The notes under the pieces are model-generated. The model worked only from the letters and a program-made list of their open reading frames with translations. It did not search any database and was not told the origin of the DNA. The position numbers and the translations under genes are program-made. Shown piece by piece: positions 1 to 5,450 of a DNA stretch of 5,465 nucleotides. The stretch comes from Candidatus Dojkabacteria bacterium UBA5232 (GTDB lineage: Bacteria; Patescibacteriota; Dojkabacteria; SC72), in the NCBI GenBank assembly GCA_002409215.1, contig DHUO01000016.1, forward strand, positions 1 through 5,465, read 5' to 3'. Numbering within the stretch: position 1 is the stretch's first letter; each line of letters starts with the position of its first letter.

Positions 1-1
1 G

Positions 2-829
2 TTTGAGGTTACATATGTTCCAGTAGAGAAGAATGGGATTGTAAATCCAAAAGATATTTTGAAAGAGATAAGAAAAGACACAGTTCTCATTTCTGTAATG
101 TTTGCAAATAATGAAATTGGAACACTTCAACCAATAGTAGAGATAGGCAAGATTACAAAAGAGAACGGAATTTACTTCCATACAGATGCAGTACAGGCAG
201 TAGGGAATATTAAAATCGATGTAAATGAGTTGAATATTGATCTGCTCTCACTTTCAGCGCATAAGCTAAATGGACCGAAGGGAGTAGGGGCTTTGTATAT
301 TAGAAAGGGTGTTAAGATTGAAAATCTTATTCACGGGGGAGGGCAGGAAAATAGAATGAGAGCAGGGACAGAGAACGTTGCAAGTATTGTTGGTTTGGGT
401 AAGGCGATAGAATTAGCAACAGAGGATATAGAGGGAAAGGCAAAATATTTAACAAATCTAAGAGAGAAAGCAATAAAGTCTATACTGGAAAATATCCCCC
501 ATACTATTATTAATGGCGACAGAGAGAGACGATTACCTGGGAATATTAATGTGTGTTTTGAATATATTGAGGGAGAATCTATACTCCTGTTGCTTGATAG
601 CCTTGGTATTTGTGCCTCGAGTGGCTCTGCTTGCACCTCAGGAAGCCTAAACCCCTCACATGTTCTCTTAGCTATTGGTCTCCCTCACGAGATAGCTCAC
701 GGGTCATTAAGACTCTCATTTTCAAAAGAGAATACAGAGGAAGAAGTAGATTTTCTTTTAGAGAAGCTACCCCCAATCATTTCAAGACTCAGAGACATGT
801 CCCCATTGTACACCCAAGTAAAGAAATAA
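2..829 (+). CDS. iscS: Cysteine desulfurase, NifS/IscS type (5' end outside window)
   Basis: This PLP-dependent enzyme takes sulfur from L-cysteine, giving alanine and an enzyme persulfide that supplies Fe-S cluster assembly in the cytoplasm. The reading frame is open from base 2, and 275 residues are visible. By comparison with A. vinelandii NifS, roughly 114 N-terminal residues lie upstream, including the first PLP phosphate-binding loop. A TTG at 59 is only an internal Leu codon, because homologous sequence (FEVTYVPVEKNG) precedes it. Visible landmarks, in fragment numbering, are HTDAVQAVG (H60, D62, Q65), the PLP Schiff-base lysine in SAHKLNGPKG (K88), RAGTEN, and the catalytic loop SSGSACTSGS with Cys211. 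The Lys-to-Cys spacing of 123 matches NifS/IscS. The SSGSACT loop marks the class I (IscS/NifS) rather than the SufS branch. An iscU gene follows after 18 nt, supporting an Isc role. Whether it is a housekeeping IscS or a NifS-like paralogue cannot be decided from this fragment. Confidence 0.95.
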   Translation, partial: FEVTYVPVEKNGIVNPKDILKEIRKDTVLISVMFANNEIGTLQPIVEIGKITKENGIYFHTDAVQAVGNIKIDVNELNIDLLSLSAHKLNGPKGVGALYIRKGVKIENLIHGGGQENRMRAGTENVASIVGLGKAIELATEDIEGKAKYLTNLREKAIKSILENIPHTIINGDRERRLPGNINVCFEYIEGESILLLLDSLGICASSGSACTSGSLNPSHVLLAIGLPHEIAHGSLRLSFSKENTEEEVDFLLEKLPPIISRLRDMSPLYTQVKK

Positions 830-847
830 TTTGTTAGAATACCATGA

Positions 848-1228
848 ATGGAAGAATATAGTAACAAAGTAATGGATCATTTCATGAATCCTAGGAATGT
901 TGGAATAATAGAAGATGCCAACGGAATAGGGGAGGTAGGAAACCCTGTATGTGGTGACATTATGAAGATGTATATTAAAGTAAAAGAGAATGTTATTGTA
1001 GATGTAAAATTCCAAACATTTGGATGTGGTGCAGCCGTTGCAACTAGTAGTATTACCACAGAATTAGTTAAGGGGAAAACCTTGGAAGAAGCCCTCAAAC
1101 TGACGAATGAAAAGGTTGCAGAAGCTCTTGATGGACTACCTCCAATTAAAATGCATTGCTCGAATTTAGCTTCTCAAGCATTAAAAGCAGCAATAGAAGA
1201 TTATTTAAAAAATGGAAAAGAAAAGTAA
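848..1228 (+). CDS. iscU: Fe-S cluster assembly scaffold protein IscU
   Basis: This 126-residue scaffold builds a nascent [2Fe-2S] cluster using sulfur from the neighbouring cysteine desulfurase. The family start (MEEYSNKVMDHFMNPRNVG) is intact. The three ligand cysteines are C35 (GNPVCGD, with D37), C60 (FGCGAAVATSS) and C104 (MHCSNLA, preceded by H103). The C60-C104 spacing is the short IscU/NifU kind and lacks the insertion seen in SufU. LPPIK (97-101) corresponds to the LPPVK site that recruits the HscA chaperone in Isc systems, but no hscA or hscB lies in this window. The length matches IscU (about 128) and there is no NifU C-terminal domain. The gene begins 18 nt after iscS, with no clear Shine-Dalgarno sequence. 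Its last 17 nt overlap the next gene, so all three are probably cotranscribed. An out-of-frame ATG at 844 soon hits a stop and is not the start. Confidence 0.95.
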   Translation: MEEYSNKVMDHFMNPRNVGIIEDANGIGEVGNPVCGDIMKMYIKVKENVIVDVKFQTFGCGAAVATSSITTELVKGKTLEEALKLTNEKVAEALDGLPPIKMHCSNLASQALKAAIEDYLKNGKEK

Positions 1229-3056
1229 GAAGCAATTCATTATTTTTTTATTGTCCTTTTTCATCATTGGGACACTGTCTTTTGTTGTTTTCTACATATT
1301 CCATCCCTCATATTATAAATCCAATACACCAACTCTAAAACCATATCACTTTTCAGGCGTTAATTCTGATAAGATTGAGCAATATTCCTATGATTATCCA
1401 ACGAAACTAGATATATTACCCAAAAATTATTCCGAGATAGTAAAGAATGGGTATATTGATATTGGGAAGGATAATGTCGCAGAACTACTTAATTATGGGG
1501 AGACAGTAGTAAAGCTCAAGGATGGAACTGATTACAACTCTCTTCTCGAATTATTATCTAAAAATAATACCCCTGTTTTAATTAACGACCAACTACTTTC
1601 GACAATCTATCTTTCTCAGTTGGATACAATTCGAAAAGACTTTTTTCAAAAAGAAATAGTTAATAACCTTCCGAATTATAAAAAGAAATACAATAGGAGT
1701 ATTTTTGCAAAAGCAATTTATTCATTTCATAAAGATTTTATGGATGAACTCGATAAAACTTTTTCTTTATGTACTCAAATAGAAAAATGTATTGAAACAA
1801 GCTCAAAGCTAAATGAGGAACAGAAGGAATTTTTTAGATTAATAGGTTTTAATGATTTTACAAACAGATTAAGCATTCTTACATTACTTGAAACGTCGTA
1901 CACTTCATCCGAGTTTAATCCTCTTGGATCCGAAGTACTTGATGACAATGATATGAAAGTGATTCAGCAGTGGGGTATGGATTCAGACAAATTAATTAAT
2001 GAAAAGAATCTATTTATAGAGGGAAAGATTAGCAATATCCGAGCAGATATTGATTTAAGACTTCTTGATGGAATGATTGCGTATTCCTCATATCTTAGAG
2101 ATGAGAGTAAATCAAAAGGCTTAGAGATTGATAAGGTCAATTCTCTTAGTGAAGATTTATCATTACTTAAAACTTCTATCTTGGGAAAGAATACACATGA
2201 GAGAGAATTTCTATCAACTCTTCTTCTCTCCCAATCTTTTCTAACTAATTACTCAGATGTCCTATTAACAACCATCCGCGAGAACAACGAGAATACAATC
2301 TATGTAACGCCAATAATCGAACATAATTCCCCAAAAACTCTCCTTAAGAAAGATAACATTTTAGATGATTACGATGTTAAGCCACTTGCACTTGTATCGG
2401 GGGGAATTAGGATACCTATCCTTATGTATCACCACATAGGAACCACTAACAACCCCCATAATAAGGGACTATACGTCAGTCCTGAGATTTTTGAGAAACA
2501 GGTAGCTTATCTAGTTAGGAAAAATTATCATATTATTAACACCTCGGAACTTTTTTCCATTCTCGAGTCAGGGAAACAACCATCCCAAAAAACAGTGATG
2601 TTGACATTCGATGATAGCCAAAAGTCCCATTACGAATCTGCTTTTCCTATATTAAAAAAATATGATATCCCTGGAGTATTTTTTGTAATAGCTTCTAGGT
2701 CATTTCTTTCTCCATCTCAAATAAAAGAGATGTCTGATTACGGTATGGACATTCAATCACATTCAAATACTCATATTGATTTTTCTAAAGCTACAGATGA
2801 GATGATTAGTAATGAAGCTACTGTTAGTAAGGGTATTCTTGAGAGAATAACGGGGAGAAAGGTATCTGCAATTGCATATCCTGGATGTTTAGCAAAAAAT
2901 AACACCTTTGGGATTGTTAGTGGGAGTGGATATAAATTAGGGTTCTCTTGTGGAAAATATATTGATACTTCCTTCAAGAAAAGGCTATATATTTCTAGGG
3001 TGCATGTTTTTGATGACATGGAGAGTTTTATCAAGATGCTCTCAGTAGGACTTTGA
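1212..3056 (+). CDS. Membrane-anchored polysaccharide deacetylase (NodB domain) with a large unknown N-terminal region
   Basis: This 614-residue protein has a lysine-rich cytoplasmic start, one hydrophobic anchor (about 8-30) and a long extracytoplasmic part. Residues about 35-395 look mostly helical and match no family I recognise; they contain a close cysteine pair, C187 and C193. From about residue 400 there is a carbohydrate esterase family 4 / NodB domain opening with PILMYHHIG (402-410), as in extracellular and PgaB-like deacetylases. Its metal and catalytic residues are present: TFDD with D467 and D468, and HSNTH with H517 and H521. Motif 3 is unusual: AYPGC (555-559) replaces the common RxPY or AYPYG form. 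A late RVHV segment (596-599) may supply the final histidine. The likely activity is removal of acetyl groups from a cell-wall or exported N-acetylhexosamine polymer; the substrate is unknown. The start overlaps iscU by 17 nt, suggesting translational coupling. No good Shine-Dalgarno precedes it, but no other start retains the membrane anchor. Confidence 0.85.
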   Translation: MEKKSKKQFIIFLLSFFIIGTLSFVVFYIFHPSYYKSNTPTLKPYHFSGVNSDKIEQYSYDYPTKLDILPKNYSEIVKNGYIDIGKDNVAELLNYGETVVKLKDGTDYNSLLELLSKNNTPVLINDQLLSTIYLSQLDTIRKDFFQKEIVNNLPNYKKKYNRSIFAKAIYSFHKDFMDELDKTFSLCTQIEKCIETSSKLNEEQKEFFRLIGFNDFTNRLSILTLLETSYTSSEFNPLGSEVLDDNDMKVIQQWGMDSDKLINEKNLFIEGKISNIRADIDLRLLDGMIAYSSYLRDESKSKGLEIDKVNSLSEDLSLLKTSILGKNTHEREFLSTLLLSQSFLTNYSDVLLTTIRENNENTIYVTPIIEHNSPKTLLKKDNILDDYDVKPLALVSGGIRIPILMYHHIGTTNNPHNKGLYVSPEIFEKQVAYLVRKNYHIINTSELFSILESGKQPSQKTVMLTFDDSQKSHYESAFPILKKYDIPGVFFVIASRSFLSPSQIKEMSDYGMDIQSHSNTHIDFSKATDEMISNEATVSKGILERITGRKVSAIAYPGCLAKNNTFGIVSGSGYKLGFSCGKYIDTSFKKRLYISRVHVFDDMESFIKMLSVGL

Positions 3057-3058
3057 AT

Positions 3059-3086
3059 TGGGGGGTATCTAAACTACCACCTCCCA
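3059..3086. terminator. GC-rich stem-loop at a convergent gene junction
   Basis: TGGGGGGT (3059-3066) pairs with ACCTCCCA (3079-3086) through eight positions, one of them G-T, around a 12-nt loop. It lies between the converging ends of the deacetylase and superoxide reductase genes and overlaps the last codons of the latter. The G run stands out in AT-rich DNA. No T-tract follows on either strand, so it is not a classical intrinsic terminator. It could be an mRNA 3'-end stabiliser, a weak bidirectional terminator, or chance. Confidence 0.3.
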
Positions 3087-3464
3087 TAATCCATGGATAT
3101 TACAGTATTCCCTCACCTTTAGTTGCCCAATACTTTCAAAAAGAAATTCTGCATGTGGAGTATCGCCTGGTTTAAAAAACACCTTTTTGCTTTCATCACC
3201 ATTAATAACCTCAACCCATTCAATGTAGTGGGCATCTTCCATAGGATGTGTTACTGAGCCAACATCAACAACAATCTTTTTTCCTTCTAATGTTACTACT
3301 GGAAGATGCTTCTCGTTTCCTTCCTCATGAATCTTAGTGCCTACCAACTCCATGTCTTGACCGCAACATACCAATGTCCCTGCACCCTCATGCAATATCT
3401 GTATAATATTCCCACAGATATTACATCTGTAAATATCATATCTTTTTGTCATTTCTATATTCAT
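3069..3464 (-). CDS. dfx: Desulfoferrodoxin / superoxide reductase (two-iron class)
   Basis: This cytoplasmic enzyme reduces superoxide to hydrogen peroxide without making oxygen, a defence typical of anaerobes and microaerophiles. The protein is 131 residues. The N-terminal desulforedoxin-like domain has four cysteines for a rubredoxin-type [Fe(Cys)4] centre: C14 and C17 (CNICGN), and C33 and C34 (VCCGQ). The catalytic domain carries all expected ligands of the Fe(His)4Cys site: H53 (EKHLP, with E51 and K52), H73 and H79 (THPMEDAHYIEW), and C121 and H124 (YCNIHGLW). Starting at the second Met (ATG at 3450-3452) would give 127 residues and nearly the numbering of characterised desulfoferrodoxins, so that start is a serious alternative. 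Neither start has a strong Shine-Dalgarno. The gene appears monocistronic, transcribed from the spacer shared with the PspC gene. Electron donors such as rubredoxin are not visible here. Confidence 0.95.
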   Translation of the reverse strand: MNIEMTKRYDIYRCNICGNIIQILHEGAGTLVCCGQDMELVGTKIHEEGNEKHLPVVTLEGKKIVVDVGSVTHPMEDAHYIEWVEVINGDESKKVFFKPGDTPHAEFLFESIGQLKVREYCNIHGLWEVVV

Positions 3465-3484
3465 TAAATTTATTTCTATCCATT

Positions 3485-3527
3485 AGTATATAATTTTTAG
3501 TATAATTATGCATTAATATAATCAACA
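3485..3527 (-). promoter_or_regulatory. Possible promoter region of the superoxide reductase gene
   Basis: On the minus strand, TATACT occurs at 3485-3490 and again at 3499-3504, both plausible -10 boxes. They would give leaders of about 14 and 28 nt before the ATG at 3464. The upstream copy has a TTGATT (3520-3525) as a poor -35 at a short 15-nt spacing. In such AT-rich sequence, -10-like hexamers are frequent by chance. Confidence 0.3.
3489..3522 (+). promoter_or_regulatory. Possible promoter region of the PspC gene with three TATAAT hexamers
   Basis: Perfect TATAAT hexamers occur at 3489-3494, 3501-3506 and 3517-3522 on the plus strand, upstream of the ATG at 3534. No convincing -35 box or extended -10 accompanies any of them. 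Use of the last one would leave only about 5 nt of leader, making a nearly leaderless mRNA, which fits the absence of a Shine-Dalgarno sequence. The spacer is almost pure AT, so chance matches are likely. Confidence 0.3.
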
Positions 3528-3533
3528 TATTAG

Positions 3534-3779
3534 ATGATAAAACTATTCAGATCTAAAAAGAACAGGATTATAGCAGGTGTTTGTGGGGGTATTGGAGAAT
3601 ATGCAGATATTGATCCAGTTATTGTGAGAATCTTGTTTGTACTACTTAGTTTTGGTGGAGGCTCAGGGACATTGTTGTATATAATTCTTCTTATCATCAT
3701 GCCTGAGCAGGGAGAGGAAGAGGAAGTAAAAAAGAGTGAAGCAGAGAAAAAAGATTCCAACAGCAAACAAGAGGTGTAA
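3534..3779 (+). CDS. Small PspC-domain membrane protein
   Basis: This 81-residue protein belongs to the PspC family. Residues 4-37 carry the hallmark pattern: LFRSKKNRIIAGVCGGIGEY, then a DP-IVR motif (D27, P28, R32) leading into a membrane segment. That segment runs from about 33 to 56 and has a glycine-rich stretch, GGGSG (41-45), in its middle. The tail (58-81) is short, charged and rich in Glu and Lys, probably a flexible cytoplasmic end. In E. coli, PspC takes part in the phage-shock response to inner-membrane stress. Stand-alone small PspC proteins in other bacteria are mostly uncharacterised, so a membrane-stress role is inferred from the family only. No pspA or pspB is nearby. It is divergent from the superoxide reductase gene, and its start lacks a Shine-Dalgarno. 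It converges on the sortase gene with an 11-nt gap. Confidence 0.9.
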   Translation: MIKLFRSKKNRIIAGVCGGIGEYADIDPVIVRILFVLLSFGGGSGTLLYIILLIIMPEQGEEEEVKKSEAEKKDSNSKQEV

Positions 3780-3796
3780 AAAGTAAATTACTATTT
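3778..3796. terminator. Weak AT-only hairpin between converging pspC and sortase genes
   Basis: AAAAAAGTA and TACTATTTT flank a 3-nt AAT loop. They can pair over eight positions with one A-A mismatch, with T runs on both strands. Its position in the 11-nt gap between two converging genes suits a bidirectional terminator. The stem has only one G-C pair, so its stability is doubtful. Confidence 0.2.
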
Positions 3797-4471
3797 TTCA
3801 GAAGGCAGTTGGGAGTCTCTGTAAGCTACAACTATTGTTCTTTTCCAGTCTGTACCAGCTGGGTAGCATGTCATCAATGTGAGAGTATCCCTATCAGAAT
3901 AATTACTTAAATACTTCACATCTTCTTTATTTACAATCTTAACTTCAAAGACCCTATACTTGTATAAAACTCCTTCGTAACTTACAAATACTTCGTCATC
4001 ACTTTTTAGTTCATTAATGAGGTAAAAATACACATCATATTTATTCCTTTCATAGAAATTCACTGCTGAGTGAGCAAAAAGAAATACATTTCCAGACTCT
4101 GAGGGAACAGCACTTCCTTTAGCATGAGCTACACCAGATATTAATGCATTGTGATATGCATCATAGTCGTAGGGGTCAATATTTTTTATTACTTTTGCAT
4201 TTGCTTGTATTTTAGGGATGTAAAGTCCAAATTCGTTGTTTACAAATACTACCTGTGTATCTTGGTTAATTTCTGTAGTAATTTGTTCATCCCCTTTAGC
4301 AAGTTCAACTTTAATCTCTTTGTCTGGGGGAGGTGTAAATTTGTAATCTATATATGAAAAAATGAATGGTTGAAATGTATATACCACTATCAATATTCCT
4401 AGGAGAAGTAGCAGGATACCTATTACCTTTAGGTATCCTGCATTAGATTTCTTATCTTTTTCTTCTGACAT
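3791..4471 (-). CDS. Sortase family transpeptidase (class D-like)
   Basis: This membrane-anchored cysteine transpeptidase would cleave a sorting motif in exported proteins and attach them to a cell-surface acceptor. From the ATG at 4469-4471 it has 226 residues: a charged N-terminus, a membrane anchor at about 12-41 (ILLLLLGILIVV), a linker, and the sortase barrel. The catalytic residues are present: H134 (FLFAHS), C202 (TLMTCYP) and R211 (DWKRTIVVA). The SGVAHAKGSAVPSESGN segment before the histidine is typical of sortases. The TLMTCYP site looks class D-like by eye, but class is uncertain. A GTG at 4484-4486 would add five residues. The ATG is preferred because a GGAG lies 9 nt upstream of it, while the GTG has no properly spaced site. 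The gene overlaps the end of the upstream surface-protein gene by 20 nt, so the two are probably coupled and functionally linked. Confidence 0.93.
   Translation of the reverse strand: MSEEKDKKSNAGYLKVIGILLLLLGILIVVYTFQPFIFSYIDYKFTPPPDKEIKVELAKGDEQITTEINQDTQVVFVNNEFGLYIPKIQANAKVIKNIDPYDYDAYHNALISGVAHAKGSAVPSESGNVFLFAHSAVNFYERNKYDVYFYLINELKSDDEVFVSYEGVLYKYRVFEVKIVNKEDVKYLSNYSDRDTLTLMTCYPAGTDWKRTIVVAYRDSQLPSEK
4411..4441. repeat. Perfect 11-bp inverted repeat inside the sortase 5' coding region
   Basis: GCAGGATACCT (4411-4421) is exactly repeated in inverted form as AGGTATCCTGC (4431-4441), separated by 9 nt. In the sortase mRNA the hairpin begins 30 nt after the A of the preferred ATG and covers codons for the start of the membrane anchor. 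It has no T-tract. It could slow or tune early elongation in the membrane segment, or shape the mRNA at the overlapping gene junction. No function is shown. Confidence 0.6.
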
Positions 4472-5450
4472 ATGTGTATGCTCCACTTCCTAATGCTACC
4501 ACGAGTGCTGCGATTATGAAATATTTGTAATTAGACCATATTGATTTTAGACTGTTACTCTCTTCCTTCTCATCATCTTCTTTCTCATTATCAATATTTT
4601 CCTCTTCTTCTCCTTTAACTTCTCCATTTCCTTCTTGCTGATCTGGAGTTATTTCCTCTCCTGCAACTTCACCTTCTGGCTCTTGGACTACCTCAACCGG
4701 TGCTGGGGTAGGATTAACTGGTGCTGGGGTTCTTACAATGGTAACAATATTGTCTGTTACTAAGGTAGATACATTGTTGTAATCATCAACAGATCTAATA
4801 GCGTAGAAATATTCTTTGGCACAATCTGTAATACTAGAGTCTGTATATGTTGTTAATACATTAGGTGTGACAGATAGAGGTGGATTAGTTATTAGGGTTG
4901 TATCATCTGCATAGAAGGATTTCTGATTATCAGATCTATATATTTGTACTTTAGATGTAGTTGATTTGAATTTAAGAGTATATGTACATGTTCCCTTACT
5001 CTTAGAATACTCTGTTACTGGTAAGGGGTCCCCTATTATGTCTACACTTACTACCTGAGAGTCTGCTCCTCCACCTGTGGTTGATGCTACAACTTTGAAG
5101 TAGTATGTTCCACTTCCAGTAATTACGGTTTCATTTACCCTACAGCTATCACTGTTCGCTGTTTTAGGAGTATCAAAATCAACCCAGGTATTCTCATCTG
5201 TTGAGTATTTACATTGTATTGTTAATGGTTGTGCTGGTATGGATAGGGCTACATATGTTATTTCAAACTCTCTATCTGTTATTCCTGTTTTAGGTTGTTC
5301 TAATCTAATACTTACTTGTGTTTGAGTTTCGGCATATGTTTCAATTGGTTTTAACAATGTAAACAATCCAAGAGAGATTACAAGAGCTACAAAGAGAGTC
5401 CCTATTTTTCTATTCTTTCCAAACAGTATTAATACAAATCCTAATATCAT
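4452..5450 (-). CDS. Secreted, membrane-anchored surface protein with two beta-sandwich domains (5' end uncertain)
   Basis: This 332-residue protein has a hydrophobic start (2-10) and a second hydrophobic, signal-like segment (16-33) ending in TYAET, where cleavage after Ala40 is plausible. Two Ig/Fn3-like domains follow. Residues about 44-140 contain C80 and C103. Residues about 145-240 contain C155 and C210 and end in the Fn3-like AKEYFYAIRSVDDYNNVS. Each Cys pair could form a disulfide outside the membrane. A Pro-rich hinge (TPAPVNPTPAPVEV) leads to a strongly acidic stalk (about 253-298), then a C-terminal membrane helix (310-327) and the basic tail RRKR. This is the layout of a wall- or membrane-displayed protein, but no LPXTG-like motif precedes the last helix. 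The following sortase gene overlaps by 20 nt. The frame stays open to the window edge (GALIS before the Met), so the start may lie outside. A GGAG lies 11 nt before the ATG at 5450. Ligand and function are unknown. Confidence 0.75.
   Translation of the reverse strand: MILGFVLILFGKNRKIGTLFVALVISLGLFTLLKPIETYAETQTQVSIRLEQPKTGITDREFEITYVALSIPAQPLTIQCKYSTDENTWVDFDTPKTANSDSCRVNETVITGSGTYYFKVVASTTGGGADSQVVSVDIIGDPLPVTEYSKSKGTCTYTLKFKSTTSKVQIYRSDNQKSFYADDTTLITNPPLSVTPNVLTTYTDSSITDCAKEYFYAIRSVDDYNNVSTLVTDNIVTIVRTPAPVNPTPAPVEVVQEPEGEVAGEEITPDQQEGNGEVKGEEEENIDNEKEDDEKEESNSLKSIWSNYKYFIIAALVVALGSGAYTYVRRKR
4476..4484 (-). promoter_or_regulatory. Shine-Dalgarno site deciding the sortase start
   Basis: On the minus strand the sequence GGAAGTGGAGCATACACAT directly precedes the ATG at 4471. 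Its GGAG (4481-4484) lies 9 nt from that ATG, inside the coding end of the upstream gene. This supports the ATG over the GTG at 4486, which the purine-rich element would overlap or abut. It is the clearest ribosome site in the window. Confidence 0.5.
4692..4732 (-). repeat. Short direct repeat encoding a Pro-rich TPAPV hinge
   Basis: The element GGTGCTGGGGT (plus-strand reading) occurs twice, about 21 nt apart. On the coding strand it specifies the duplicated peptide in TPAPVNPTPAPVEV. It joins the second beta-sandwich domain to the acidic stalk and probably acts as a stiff spacer, of the kind common in surface proteins. Such repeats can change copy number by slippage. Confidence 0.6.

Noticed and set aside
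59..61. TTG as the start of the cysteine desulfurase
   Set aside because: The frame is open back to base 2 and encodes conserved NifS/IscS sequence upstream. The PLP-binding N-terminal part would otherwise be missing, so the gene is cut by the window edge rather than shortened.
331..636. Minus-strand open frame of about 100 codons inside the cysteine desulfurase gene
   Set aside because: It is fully antisense to a strongly conserved enzyme, has no family features, and looks like a shadow of that gene's codon pattern. The same applies to the other antisense or offset frames at 610-837, 782-1015, 877-1098, 1156-1338, 2771-3034, 3530-3766 and 4151-4357.
844..861. Out-of-frame ATG just before iscU
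   Set aside because: It reads only five codons before a TAG. The ATG at 848 begins the conserved IscU N-terminus.
3054..3056. UGA recoded as an amino acid (as in some candidate phyla)
   Set aside because: TGA ends the deacetylase right after the expected end of the NodB domain, and no recognised gene here contains an in-frame TGA.
4484..4486. GTG start for the sortase
   Set aside because: It adds only five residues and lacks a properly spaced ribosome site, while the ATG at 4471 has GGAG 9 nt upstream.
5010..5024. LPVTE in the surface protein as a sortase motif
   Set aside because: It lies at residues 143-147, between the two beta-sandwich domains, far from the C-terminal hydrophobic helix required for a sorting signal.
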